A stretch of DNA of 64,000 nt from CAZHFW01 sp964531675 (GCA_964531675.1 CAZHFW010000013.1:27835-91834); one strand, 5' to 3'. Shown: positions 36,263-45,120, numbered from the stretch's first letter. Notes: generated from the letters alone by a model not told the origin. Numbers and translations are program-made.

Positions 36263-36313
36263 ATGTCTGTGAAGATGAACCGCGATAGCTTCCCGCACCA
36301 GTCGACCCGGTAA
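36263..36313 (+). CDS. Candidate 16-codon leader peptide or small protein
   Basis: ATG at 36263 lies 5 bases after an excellent ribosome-binding site (AAGGAAG at 36251-36257) and 40 bases after a good -10 box. The frame reads MSVKMNRDSFPHQSTR and stops with TAA. A hairpin GACCCG-GTAAT-CGGGTC (36304-36320) spans the stop codon, and a second, TCGCCC / GGGCGA, follows at 36328-36345. The layout resembles a translated leader with attenuator-like structures ahead of the rbfA-like/rtcB pair 240 bases on. It may also be a small dual-function RNA. No homologue is known to me. Confidence 0.45.
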   Translation: MSVKMNRDSFPHQSTR

Positions 36314-36554
36314 TCGGGTCAGCGCCCTCGCCCCCGCGTGGGCGAAGCAGGCGGGATTTCCCCTCAAAACAGGCGATTTCAGGTCCTCGCGGCGGTGTCG
36401 TGCGCTGAGCACGGCACATGCGAGACCCACGCGATCACATCGCCCGCGCACGCGGCACGTGTGATGCAGCCTCCCCACGGCGCGATCGGTTCGATCGCGC
36501 TGGTTGGACGTGAGCTGCGCATCACGCGCCGGCGCGGGCTGGAATGGAAGAACG
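36314..36554. other. Leader region between sORF and rbfA-like gene
   Basis: No further gene is supported. It holds two hairpins (36304-36320 and 36328-36345) and may be a long 5' untranslated region for the downstream pair. Confidence 0.35.
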
Positions 36555-36992
36555 ATGAACAACGACCGCAGACGCGGGCGGCGCGATCTCTGCGCCGACA
36601 TCCGCGAGGACGATGGAGTGAATCCACGCGAGGACCGCCGCAGCGCGGCGCGTGGCAGCACGCAGCCGGCATGGAAAGACGATCAGCTCGCGACGCTGGT
36701 CAGGCGCGCGGTGGAGCAGTACCTGAGCTCGTGCCCGGACGAGCTCGCGTGGACGCTGTGCGTGCAGGACGTGCGCGTGGAGGCTCGTGGGACGGCGGCG
36801 CGCGTGCAGATCGCCTGGACGCGGCCCGAGCTCTACGGCGTCGTGCAGCGCTGGCTTGATGCGCACGCGAACGCGATCCGCGCCGAGATCGCGACGATGG
36901 TCCGCCGGAAGCGGGCGCTGTCGGTGCGCCTGATCGCGGGAGGCCCCTCCACGGGCACTCCCGCGTTCGGGCGGATGCAGGAGACCGAGTGA
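36555..36992 (+). CDS. RbfA-like protein coupled to RtcB
   Basis: The 145-residue product from the ATG at 36555 (GGAAG upstream) has a basic N-terminus (MNNDRRRGRRDL) and a domain at about 55-135: LATLVRRAVEQYLSSC, TLCVQDVRVEARGTAARVQIAW, AIRAEIATMVRRKRALSVRLI. The order strand-strand-helix with the basic IRAEIA-x-RKR segment resembles ribosome-binding factor A, a KH-fold 30S maturation factor. Similarity is weak by eye. Its stop overlaps the RtcB start (TGATG), a strong sign of translational coupling and joint function in RNA metabolism. Confidence 0.55.
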   Translation: MNNDRRRGRRDLCADIREDDGVNPREDRRSAARGSTQPAWKDDQLATLVRRAVEQYLSSCPDELAWTLCVQDVRVEARGTAARVQIAWTRPELYGVVQRWLDAHANAIRAEIATMVRRKRALSVRLIAGGPSTGTPAFGRMQETE

Positions 36993-38176
36993 TGAGTCAT
37001 GAATACGAGACATTTCACACCGACAGCCGGGTGCGATCCTGGCTGTGCGAGAAGCCGGATTCTCAAACGACGCTGGCGATCTCGGGCTTGCTCAAGCTTC
37101 CCGATCTCCAACGGCTGGCGATCATGCCCGACGTTCACCCCGCGGCCGACGTGTGCGTCGGCACCGTTGTCGCGACCTCCGAGATCCTCTACCCCGGGGT
37201 CATCGGAGGCGACATCGGTTGCGGCATGAGCGCCGTCCGTCTCAGCGGCGACGCCGAGACGCTGGCGCAGGCTGCGGCGGGACGCAAGGTGCTTGAAGGG
37301 ATCTCCAAGGAGGTGCCCATCATGGCGTGGAACGGGCGCGATCTGGCGTGGCCCGCGGAAGCGCCGGCGCCAGAGCTTCTGCGTCAGAAGGGATTGGTCA
37401 AAGCTGCGGGGCGTGACGGGCTCTTGCAGCTCGGCACGCTCGGGCGAGGCAATCACTTCCTGGAGGTGCAGATCGAGGAGCACACCGAGGCCGGAGCGCG
37501 CGCGGTCTGGATCATGGTGCACAGCGGCTCCCGCGCGATGGGGCAGCTCATCGCGGGGCACTACGCCCGCGTCCTCCGTGATGAGACCGGCGTCCGGCGG
37601 ATGGGCCGGATCATGGGCGTCGGTGCGGACACGCCGCTGGGCGTGGACTGTCTGGCCGATCAGGCCTGGGCGGTCGGATACGCGCGGGCCAATCGCCTCG
37701 AGATGCTCGGGGCAGCGGCCAGATCCATGCGGAGAACGCTGGGGCTCAAGCCCGAGTGGGAGACGCTGATCGATCTGCCGCACAACTTCGTGCGGCGGGA
37801 GACCCACGAGGGCGTGCACTTGCTCATCCACCGCAAGGGAGCAGCGCCCGCGCTGGCGGGCCAGAAGGGCATCATCCCGGGCTCGGCGGGAACGTTCAGC
37901 GTGCACGTCGAAGGGCGCGGGCATGAGCCCGCGCTGTGCTCGAGCAGTCACGGCGCGGGAAGGCTTCTGAGCCGGGGAGAGGCCAGGCGTTCGATTTCCA
38001 AGTCGAAGCTCGCACGCCAGCTCGAGGGCGTGGTCTTTGATGAGCGGACGATTGATTCACTCGTCGAGGAAGCGCCGGGCGTGTACCGGGATCTGCGGAT
38101 CGTGCTGGAGGCGCAGCGCGAGCTCGTCCGCATCACGCGCAGACTGAGGCCTGTGGTGTCCTACAAGGCGGGATGA
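36992..38176 (+). CDS. rtcB: RtcB-type RNA ligase
   Basis: The 394-residue protein has the RtcB landmarks in order: IMPDVHPAADVCVGTVVAT, GVIGGDIGCGMSAVRL (Mn-binding Asp and Cys), LGRGNHFLEV, IMVHSGSRAMG, LPHNFVRRE, IHRKGAAPA, GIIPGSAGTFSV and SSSHGAGRLLSR with the guanylylated His. RtcB joins 2',3'-cyclic phosphate or 3'-phosphate ends to 5'-OH ends with GTP, repairing tRNA or other broken RNA. It is somewhat shorter than E. coli RtcB but complete in motifs. It is coupled to the RbfA-like gene. No RtcR/RtcA is seen. Confidence 0.94.
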   Translation: MSHEYETFHTDSRVRSWLCEKPDSQTTLAISGLLKLPDLQRLAIMPDVHPAADVCVGTVVATSEILYPGVIGGDIGCGMSAVRLSGDAETLAQAAAGRKVLEGISKEVPIMAWNGRDLAWPAEAPAPELLRQKGLVKAAGRDGLLQLGTLGRGNHFLEVQIEEHTEAGARAVWIMVHSGSRAMGQLIAGHYARVLRDETGVRRMGRIMGVGADTPLGVDCLADQAWAVGYARANRLEMLGAAARSMRRTLGLKPEWETLIDLPHNFVRRETHEGVHLLIHRKGAAPALAGQKGIIPGSAGTFSVHVEGRGHEPALCSSSHGAGRLLSRGEARRSISKSKLARQLEGVVFDERTIDSLVEEAPGVYRDLRIVLEAQRELVRITRRLRPVVSYKAG

Positions 38177-38188
38177 TCGAGAAAGAAA

Positions 38189-38209
38189 AAGCCCCGCGAC
38201 GCGGGGCTT
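38189..38209. terminator. Bidirectional terminator, rtcB / TPR-alphaCTD gene
   Basis: Perfect 9-bp stem AAGCCCCGC / GCGGGGCTT with the loop GAC, lying between convergent genes. On the minus strand it is followed by TTTCTTTC, making a textbook terminator for the gene at 38238. Confidence 0.85.
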
Positions 38210-38237
38210 GATGGGACACGGACTGGATCGGTGAGGC

Positions 38238-39176
38238 TCAGGCTTCGAGCGTGCGGAGGGCCAGACCGAACTCCGCGAGGCGCTCGTGGATCTCCTTGAG
38301 GGAGGTGGCGCCGAAGTTCTTGACGCCCATGAGTTCGGCCTCGGTGTGCGAGGCCAGATCGCCGAGGGTCTGGATGTTGAGCAGCTGGAGCGCCTTGCGG
38401 GCACGCACCGAGAGCTGGAGCTCGGAGACGGGCTTGCCAAGGACCGCTTCCTGCGCGGTGCCCTTGTACTGGTCGATGAGGGCCTTGCGGGCCTGGCGGT
38501 GGGCGTCTTCGAGGCCCATGCCGAGCTTGAGGCCCTTGGCGGCGAGCATCTTCTTGATCTCGACGAGGCTGGACTCGCCGAAGTTCTTGTAGCTCATGAG
38601 CTCCGCCTCGGTGATCTTGAGCAGATCGCCGAGCGTGCGGATGTTCATCTTTTTGAGGCAGGTGCGGGCCCGCACGGAGAGCTCGAAGTCGGTGACCGGC
38701 GTGTCGAGCAGGGCCTTGCGCTTGAAGACGTCGCGGTCGGCGTCCTCCTCGATGATCATCTCCTTGCTGGCCTGCACGTCCTTCATGTACATGCGGGCGC
38801 GGGGATGATTCGGGTTGGTGTCGATGATCTGGCGGAGCGTGCGCTCGGCGCGGACGAACTCTTCGCGATCCTCGTACATGACCGCGAGGTTGATCAGGGC
38901 GTTGATGTTCGCCGGGGGATGCTCGACGGCGCGCTCGTACATGACCAGCGCCTCGTCCTCCTCGCCGACCAGGTCGAGGTGGTACCCGAGCTTGAAGAGC
39001 GCCTCGGGGTTGGTCGGATCGGCATGGACAGCCTTGCGGAACTCGGCGATCGCGGTGGCGCGGTCGCCCCCGGTCTCGGCCTTGCGGGCGTCGGCGACAT
39101 GGCGGGCGTAGGCCTGCGTGTCGCGCTTGGACGACTGGTCGACGCCGATGACGATATCAAGCGGATCGTTGGACAT
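38238..39176 (-). CDS. TPR protein with two RNA polymerase alpha-CTD domains
   Basis: The 312-residue product from the ATG at 39176 has two to three TPR repeats at about residues 25-125 (ATAIAEFRKAVHADPTNPEAL, EALVMYERAVEHPPANINAL). Two tandem alpha-CTD copies follow, at about 158-217 (DFELSVRARTCLKKMNIRTLGDL...KNFGESSLVEIKKML) and 248-307 (ELQLSVRARKALQLLNIQTLGDL...KNFGATSLKEIHERL). In RpoA this domain binds UP-element DNA and activators. There is no alpha N-terminal domain, so it cannot replace RpoA and may act as a polymerase or DNA-binding accessory factor. Own terminator downstream. Confidence 0.88.
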   Translation of the reverse strand: MSNDPLDIVIGVDQSSKRDTQAYARHVADARKAETGGDRATAIAEFRKAVHADPTNPEALFKLGYHLDLVGEEDEALVMYERAVEHPPANINALINLAVMYEDREEFVRAERTLRQIIDTNPNHPRARMYMKDVQASKEMIIEEDADRDVFKRKALLDTPVTDFELSVRARTCLKKMNIRTLGDLLKITEAELMSYKNFGESSLVEIKKMLAAKGLKLGMGLEDAHRQARKALIDQYKGTAQEAVLGKPVSELQLSVRARKALQLLNIQTLGDLASHTEAELMGVKNFGATSLKEIHERLAEFGLALRTLEA

Positions 39177-39251
39177 TCCGTACTCCGAGTGGATTGGAGG
39201 GGAGTCTAGGAGGGCACTTGTGGCCCCGCAGGCTCCCCCCCGCACACGTCC

Positions 39252-40784
39252 CTAGTGGGCCCCGGTGGGGGCTCCCTTGACGAGGCTGCGCGTCCGCCAC
39301 TTCCCCGACAGGAACCGACCGAGGGAGACCGCGGCCAAGGCCATGATGTATGCCGCCGCCGCCATCCAGGGGCCGACGGAGCTGAACGAGGGGACCCAGT
39401 GGATCATCGCCAGGCCTCCGCCGACGATGACCACCCAGGCCAGGGCGACGGTGAGGACTCCGATCCAGACGGTGTCGCCCGCGCCGCGGAGCGCGCCGGA
39501 CATGGTCATGGCGACCGCGTCAAAGAGCTGGAACGCCGCCGCAGCGATCAGGAACTGGGCCCCCAGGGCCACGATCTGCGCGTGGTCGGCATCGCTGGTG
39601 CCCTGCTCGATGAACAGGTCCACGAGCTGGTGGCGGAAGACGACGAACAGCACGCCGCAGACGCCCATGTAGACCATGGCGATGCGCAGGCCGAGCCAGG
39701 CGCGGGCCGCTGCCAGGTCGGGGCGGCGCATCCCCATGTACTTGCCCACCAGGGCGCTGACCGCGACGGAGATGCCCACCGAGGGCATGAACGAGAGCGA
39801 CATGTACTGGTGGGCGATCCAGCCGGCGCTGGCGTGCACCGGGCCGAAGTGGCTCACCAGGTACACCATGAAGAAGCCCCAGCAGACCATCTCGTTGCCG
39901 AACATGGCGCCGCCAGGCCAGCCGACCTTGATGATGTCGCGGACGTGTTCGCGCGACCATCTCCACGCCCGGCGTGTGTGGTACTTGGCGTTGAAGCTCG
40001 GCGAGAGGAAGAACGCAAGGGGGATGGCGAGCTCCACGCCCGTCGCGATGACGGTGCCGTAGGCCGAACCCGCGATGCCCATGGGCTTGATGCCAAAGAA
40101 CGTCGCGGTCTGGTGGACGATGTCTCCGAAGGCGCCGAGCCCCGCGGGAGGCGTCTGATTGCCGAAGACGAGCACCGCGGAGAGGAAGAGGTTGACGATG
40201 TTGGCCGCGACACCCGCGAAGGTGACGACACCGGCACGGTGCATGCCGTAGAAGAACTGGGAGAGGGCCCGCGTCGCCATGGTGAGGAACGAGCCGTAGA
40301 CCAGGATCTGGCCGTATTGCGTCGCCCACTCGACCTGCTGGGGATCCATCTTCGCGAGCGTGAAGATGGAGGGGAGGGCCCAGCCGTAGGGCAGCAGGAT
40401 GACCGCCCAGATGGCGACGAGCCAGATGCCGTTCCACGCGTACGCCGCACCGCGCTCGGGCTTGCCCGCGCCCATGTTCTGGGAGACGTAGCTGTTGATG
40501 ATCTGGACCGTGCCCATCGCCAGCGAGATGGGGACCCAACCGGCCAGGCCGCCGTTGCCTTGCGCGCCGACGTACTCGGCGCCGAGGCGCGACACGAGCC
40601 ACTTGTCCGCGAAGGTCATGGTCGTGTACGACGCCATGGTCGCGATCGTGGGCACCGCGATGCGGGCCATCTCGCGGAGCGGATGGGGATCGGGCGTCAT
40701 GTGCGTCGGCTCGGACGGCGCGACAGCCACAGCAGCGGTCCCGGCAGCCTCGCCGGGCGGGGTTGAAAGCGTCTCTTGTGACAT
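39252..40784 (-). CDS. MATE-family efflux transporter
   Basis: The 510-residue protein has about 12 membrane helices in two similar halves and MATE features: ARIAVPTIATMASYTTMTFADKWLVSRLGAEYVGAQG, QFFYGMHRAG, SVGISVAVSALVGKYMG and AMTMSGALRGAGDTVW. The family exports cationic drugs and metabolites with Na+ or H+ antiport. The N-terminal 38 residues are low-complexity (Ala/Pro/Thr) and cytoplasmic. It lies 75 bases from the start of the TPR-alphaCTD gene on the same strand. No substrate clue in the context. Confidence 0.9.
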   Translation of the reverse strand: MSQETLSTPPGEAAGTAAVAVAPSEPTHMTPDPHPLREMARIAVPTIATMASYTTMTFADKWLVSRLGAEYVGAQGNGGLAGWVPISLAMGTVQIINSYVSQNMGAGKPERGAAYAWNGIWLVAIWAVILLPYGWALPSIFTLAKMDPQQVEWATQYGQILVYGSFLTMATRALSQFFYGMHRAGVVTFAGVAANIVNLFLSAVLVFGNQTPPAGLGAFGDIVHQTATFFGIKPMGIAGSAYGTVIATGVELAIPLAFFLSPSFNAKYHTRRAWRWSREHVRDIIKVGWPGGAMFGNEMVCWGFFMVYLVSHFGPVHASAGWIAHQYMSLSFMPSVGISVAVSALVGKYMGMRRPDLAAARAWLGLRIAMVYMGVCGVLFVVFRHQLVDLFIEQGTSDADHAQIVALGAQFLIAAAAFQLFDAVAMTMSGALRGAGDTVWIGVLTVALAWVVIVGGGLAMIHWVPSFSSVGPWMAAAAYIMALAAVSLGRFLSGKWRTRSLVKGAPTGAH

Positions 40785-41018
40785 TGTGGGGTTCGCCCCT
40801 GTCGGGCGAGGTTCCGGGATGTTAGGCGTTCGATCAGTGTCCAGCAGAAACCCTTGTTCACCCCATGAGCAGCAGCTCGGTTTCCTGGCTGTCGCTCGGT
40901 GCGGGATTGTTGGGGGAGTACCGCTCGCGATTCCAGCGATCAGACCGCCCGCAGAGTTTCAGCGGATCACGGAGTCTGCAATCAGAATCTCGGTGCGCTT
41001 CGGTGCGAGCTCGCGCGT
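40785..41018. other. Spacer between pdxA stop and MATE start
   Basis: No gene is seen in these 234 bases. TAACAT on the minus strand (about 40824-40819) could be a -10 box for the MATE gene. Confidence 0.3.
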
Positions 41019-42074
41019 TCAGCTGTGATGCGTGGCCAGTCGCACCGCCAGGCGCATCGCGCTGGCCATGCTCCCGGGGTCGGCCTTGTTCTTGCCCGCG
41101 ATATCGAAGGCGGTGCCGTGGTCGGGACTGGTGCGGACGCTCGAGAGCCCGACCGTCACGTTCACCGCCAGATCGCGGGCCAGGAGCTTGACGGGGATGA
41201 GCCCCTGATCGTGGTACATGGCGACCACGAGATCGAAGTCGCCGCGGACCGCCGCGTTGAAGATGGTGTCGCCCGGGAAGGGGCCCTTGGCGTCGATGTG
41301 CTGATCACGCGCGAGGCGGATCGCGGGCTTGATGATGCGTTCTTCCTCATCACCGAGGAGGCCATCTTCGCCCGCGTGCGGATTGAGGCCGCAGACCGCG
41401 ATGCGGGGCTTGGCGATTCCCAGTTCCCTGCAGGTCTGATGGCCCAGATCGATGGCGTCGAAGACGCGTCCGATGGTCAGCACATTGCGGATGTCCATCA
41501 GGGGCAGGTGCGTGGTCACGAGGATGACGTTCAGGCCCGGGGCGTGGAACATCATCGCGCTGCGTTTGGCTCGGAAACGCTCAGCGAACAACTCGGTATG
41601 GCCCGGATACCTGCCGTGCCCCGCGAGGGACCACGCGGCCTTGTTGATGGGCGCGGTGACGACGCCATCGAGCCTGAGCGGATCCCCCTCCGGCCGGCGG
41701 CAGGCGGTGATCGCGTCATCGACGAACCGGAAGGAGAGTTCCCCCGCGAGCTTGCCGACCGCGGGCGCAAAGCCCGCGTCGCCAGCGTGCTTGGCGTAGT
41801 CGTACACCACGACGTCGTGCACCTGCATCGCATCCAGGACGGGCGAATCGTGCTCCACGCGCCACCAGAAGGGGTCGATGCCCGACTCCGCGGCGGCTTT
41901 CTGGAGAGACTGGTCGAGGCCGAAGATCCGCCAGCGGGCTGCCTTGCGGAGTTCGCGATCGGCCAGCGCCTTGATGACGACCTCGGGCCCGATGCCGCCC
42001 GGATCGCCCATGGAGACCGCCAGCGCGGGCTTGCGCCCGGTCTGGGAAGGCTGGTTGGCCGCGGATGAGGTCAT
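41019..42074 (-). CDS. pdxA: 4-hydroxythreonine-4-phosphate dehydrogenase
   Basis: The start at the ATG at 42074 gives 351 residues; the frame upstream of it lies over the divergent oppA gene. Signatures: SMGDPGGIGPEVVIKAL, GVVTAPINKAAW, GHTELFAERF, LNPHAGEDGLLGDEE, AMYHDQGLIPVKLL and RTSPDHGTAFDIAGK, including the metal-binding His residues. PdxA oxidises 4-phosphohydroxy-L-threonine in DXP-dependent pyridoxal 5'-phosphate synthesis. No ribosome-binding site; TACCAT lies five bases before the ATG. pdxJ is not in the window. Confidence 0.94.
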   Translation of the reverse strand: MTSSAANQPSQTGRKPALAVSMGDPGGIGPEVVIKALADRELRKAARWRIFGLDQSLQKAAAESGIDPFWWRVEHDSPVLDAMQVHDVVVYDYAKHAGDAGFAPAVGKLAGELSFRFVDDAITACRRPEGDPLRLDGVVTAPINKAAWSLAGHGRYPGHTELFAERFRAKRSAMMFHAPGLNVILVTTHLPLMDIRNVLTIGRVFDAIDLGHQTCRELGIAKPRIAVCGLNPHAGEDGLLGDEEERIIKPAIRLARDQHIDAKGPFPGDTIFNAAVRGDFDLVVAMYHDQGLIPVKLLARDLAVNVTVGLSSVRTSPDHGTAFDIAGKNKADPGSMASAMRLAVRLATHHS

Positions 42075-42135
42075 GGATGATGGTAAGGGGCGAGGCCGCC
42101 CGGAGGCTTGGAGGCCCGGTGTAGACTCTGGCTGC

Positions 42136-44052
42136 ATGTGGAAGCTCTTGCTCCCGTTCCTGCTGCTGGCTGGGCTGATCGCCGCGACGGTCCTTTCGGA
42201 CCGGCCGATGCCGCGCGCGGACTTCACGTTCATCAACCGGGGCGACGTCACGACGCTCGACGTTTCGCAGATGTCGTGGATGCAGGACATCCGCGCGTGC
42301 AAGCTCTGCTACGAGGGGCTGGTGCGCAATGACGTCTTCAGCCGGGACTTCAGGATCGTCCCCGCCGCGGCGGAGCGCTGGGAGATCAGCGACGACCAGC
42401 GGACGTACACCTTCCACCTGCGGGCCGACGCCAAGTGGAGCAACGGCGAGCCCGTCAAGGCTTCGGACTTCCTGTTCTCCTGGTTCCGCGCCATCCTCCC
42501 CGACACCGCAGCCGACTACAGCGGGTTCGTGATGTTCATCAAGGGAGGCAAGGAGTTCTTCGACTGGCGCAGCCAGGCACTGGCGGACTTCACCCGCAAG
42601 CTCGCCGAGAGCGGCAAGAGCTCCGATCGCGAAGGCGCTGACGCCCTCTGGAAGGAAACCCATCAGAAGTTCGCGGAGATCTTCAAGGCCAAGGCGGTCG
42701 ACGATCGCACCATCGTCATCGAGCTCGAGCGCCCGACGCCTTACTTCCTGGACCTGTGCGGGTTCGTCACGTATTACCCGCTGTACGAGAAGCTCGTGCG
42801 GGCCTACGAGTTCGTGGACCCCGAGACGGGCCGCGTGAAGTACGACCAGAGCTGGACGAAGCCTCCGCTGGCGGTGTTCAACGGGCCGTTCGTGCTGGAC
42901 GTGTGGCGATTCAAGCGCGACATGCACTTTGCCAAGAACCCCCACTACTGGAACCGCGACGCGATCGACGTGGACACGCTCAGCATCCCCACGATCGAAG
43001 ACCCGAACGCGGCGGTGATGTCGTTCCGTACCGGGGCGGTGGACTGGGTGAGCGACGTGGTCGTTCCCTATCGCGCCGAGATGCTCGTGGACAAGGCGCA
43101 GTTCTACAAGGAGCATCAGGCCGAGTACGACGCGCTGGTCGCGCAGGGGCTCGACCCGGTTGAGATCGACCGCAGGCTCCCGCCCGACTCGCGCAAGAAC
43201 ATCCACGCGTTCCCCGCGTTCGGCACGTATTTCTGGAACTTCAACTGTCTTCCCAAGCTCCCCGACGGACGCGACAATCCATTCCACGACCCGCGCGTCC
43301 GCCGTGCGTTTTCCATGGCGGTCGACAAAGCCGCCATCGCCAACGAGGTGCGGCGTTGCGGCGAGCCGGTCGCGCAGTCGCTGATCCCGCCCGGCTCGAT
43401 CGGGAGCTACACGCCTCCCAAGGGCGTGCCCTTCGATCCGGTCGCAGCCCGCAAGCTGCTCGCGGAAGCGGGTTATCCCGACGGCAAGGGCTTCATCAAC
43501 GTCGAGCTCCTGTTCACCAAAGACGGCGGGCACGATCTGATCGCGCAGGCCATCGCCAAGAACTGGCAGGAATACCTCGGCGTCTCCGTCACCCTGGCGC
43601 TCAAGGAAGTGAAGACGTTCCGCGACCAGCTCAAGAACAAGAACTACATCACCTCGCGCGGCTCGTGGTACGGCGACTACGGCGACCCGACCACCTTCCT
43701 CGACCTCTCCAAGACCGGCGACGGCAACAACGACCGCGGCTATTCCAACCTGCGCTACGACGAGATCCTCGAGCGGGCCGCCAATCAGGCCGACCCCGAG
43801 AAGCGTCTGCGCATTCTCGAGGAAGCCGAGCGTTTCATCATCGACGAGGAGTGCCCGGTCCTGCCCATCTTCCACTACGTGCAGATCTACCTCTTCGACG
43901 CCAACAAGATCACGGGGATTTCCTCCCACCCGCGGCAGGAGCAGCAGATGTTCGAGGTGGACATCTTCGGCGACGGAAAGGGAACGGACCTCCCCCGGGC
44001 GCTGCCCCCTCGGCTGCCGGGCGTGAACTCACGCTCGATGCCGACCCGCTAA
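42136..44052 (+). CDS. Oligopeptide/dipeptide ABC transporter substrate-binding protein
   Basis: The 638-residue product from the ATG at 42136 has an uncleaved-looking or signal-anchor N-terminus (MWKLLLPFLLLAGLIAATVL) and an SBP_bac_5 fold: RGDVTTLDVSQMSWMQDIRACKLCYEGLV, AAAERWEISDDQRTYTFHLRADAKWSNGEPVKASDFLFSW, ELERPTPYFLDLC, DPRVRRAFSMAVDKAAIANEV and the C-terminal CPVLPIFHYVQIYLF. It is longer than OppA (about 540) because of inserts near residues 150-190 and 320-345. TAGACT lies 8 bases before the ATG without a ribosome-binding site. oppB follows after 39 bases. Confidence 0.88.
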   Translation: MWKLLLPFLLLAGLIAATVLSDRPMPRADFTFINRGDVTTLDVSQMSWMQDIRACKLCYEGLVRNDVFSRDFRIVPAAAERWEISDDQRTYTFHLRADAKWSNGEPVKASDFLFSWFRAILPDTAADYSGFVMFIKGGKEFFDWRSQALADFTRKLAESGKSSDREGADALWKETHQKFAEIFKAKAVDDRTIVIELERPTPYFLDLCGFVTYYPLYEKLVRAYEFVDPETGRVKYDQSWTKPPLAVFNGPFVLDVWRFKRDMHFAKNPHYWNRDAIDVDTLSIPTIEDPNAAVMSFRTGAVDWVSDVVVPYRAEMLVDKAQFYKEHQAEYDALVAQGLDPVEIDRRLPPDSRKNIHAFPAFGTYFWNFNCLPKLPDGRDNPFHDPRVRRAFSMAVDKAAIANEVRRCGEPVAQSLIPPGSIGSYTPPKGVPFDPVAARKLLAEAGYPDGKGFINVELLFTKDGGHDLIAQAIAKNWQEYLGVSVTLALKEVKTFRDQLKNKNYITSRGSWYGDYGDPTTFLDLSKTGDGNNDRGYSNLRYDEILERAANQADPEKRLRILEEAERFIIDEECPVLPIFHYVQIYLFDANKITGISSHPRQEQQMFEVDIFGDGKGTDLPRALPPRLPGVNSRSMPTR

Positions 44053-44091
44053 TCTGCTGGCCCGCGACGACCTCCGGACGATTCCCCCACC

Positions 44092-45099
44092 ATGATCGGC
44101 CTCATCCTCCGCCGCCTGCTTCAGCTCCCGCTCATCCTGGCGGTGATCTACGCGCTCACGCTTTTCCTGGCGTGGAAGATCCCCGGGAACCCGCTGGAGA
44201 ATCCCGAAGGACGCCGTCCGCCGCCCGAAGTGGTTGCCGCCATGCAGGCGCAGTACAACCTGGACAACTTCGGGAAGTTCTTCTTCTCGTACATCGACAA
44301 CGCCTCGGGGGCCAAGTACGTCCGCGAGTCGCTCAACGGGGAGGCGACGCGCCGGGCCAAGCTCGCGCAGGAGGCGGGACTGGCGCCGCCGCAACGCCTG
44401 GTCTTTGATCTTGGGCCCTCGCTTCAGTATCGCGACCGCCGCGTGAACGAGATCATCATCTCGGCGCTGCCTGTCTCGATCACGGTGGGCGCCGCAGCGA
44501 TTCTGATCGCGCTGGTCATCGGGCTCGGCGCCGGGATCATCGGCGCGGTGAAACCCAACTCACTGGCCGATCTGGGCACCCTGGTTGTCGCGCTGGTGGG
44601 GATCAGCCTGCCGAGCTTTGTCATCGGGACGGTGCTGCTCTTGATCTTCCCGGTATTGCTCGGCGTCGGCAAGGTCGGCGAATGGGGGACGGTGCGGTCG
44701 ATGATCCTCCCGGCGTTCACGCTCAGCCTGCCCTTTGCAGCGTACATCGCGAGACTGACGCGCATGGGGATGATCGACAACCTGCACGCGGACTTCATCC
44801 GCACCGCCCGGGCCAAGGGCGTGAGCCAGACCGGGATCCTGCTCAAGCACGCGCTCAAAAACGCGTTCCTCCCGGTGCTCTCCTATCTCGGTCCCGCAGC
44901 AGCCTTGGCGATGACCGGCTCGTTCATCGTCGAGCGCGTCTTCACGGTCCCCGGAATGGGCCAGCACTTCGTGAACGCGGTCCAGAACAAGGACCTGTTC
45001 CTGATCATCGGCGTCGTGATGATCTACGCGACGATGCTGATCCTCTTCAATCTGGCGGTGGACGTGCTGTACCGCTGGGTTGATCCGCGGATTGACTGA
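44092..45099 (+). CDS. Oligopeptide/dipeptide ABC transporter permease (OppB/DppB type)
   Basis: The 335-residue protein has six membrane helices and the BPD_transp_1 domain. The N-terminal helix MIGLILRRLLQLPLILAVIYALTLFLAWKIPGNP is typical of OppB, and the EAA loop is RTARAKGVSQTGILLKHALKNAFLPVL. The periplasmic loop after helix 1 is expanded (about residues 40-115). It needs an OppC partner and ATPases, none of which follows: the next gene is on the other strand. They must be encoded elsewhere, or this is a partial locus. Confidence 0.9.
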   Translation: MIGLILRRLLQLPLILAVIYALTLFLAWKIPGNPLENPEGRRPPPEVVAAMQAQYNLDNFGKFFFSYIDNASGAKYVRESLNGEATRRAKLAQEAGLAPPQRLVFDLGPSLQYRDRRVNEIIISALPVSITVGAAAILIALVIGLGAGIIGAVKPNSLADLGTLVVALVGISLPSFVIGTVLLLIFPVLLGVGKVGEWGTVRSMILPAFTLSLPFAAYIARLTRMGMIDNLHADFIRTARAKGVSQTGILLKHALKNAFLPVLSYLGPAAALAMTGSFIVERVFTVPGMGQHFVNAVQNKDLFLIIGVVMIYATMLILFNLAVDVLYRWVDPRID

Positions 45100-45120
45100 G
45101 CGCCCGATTCGCCAGCAGCC

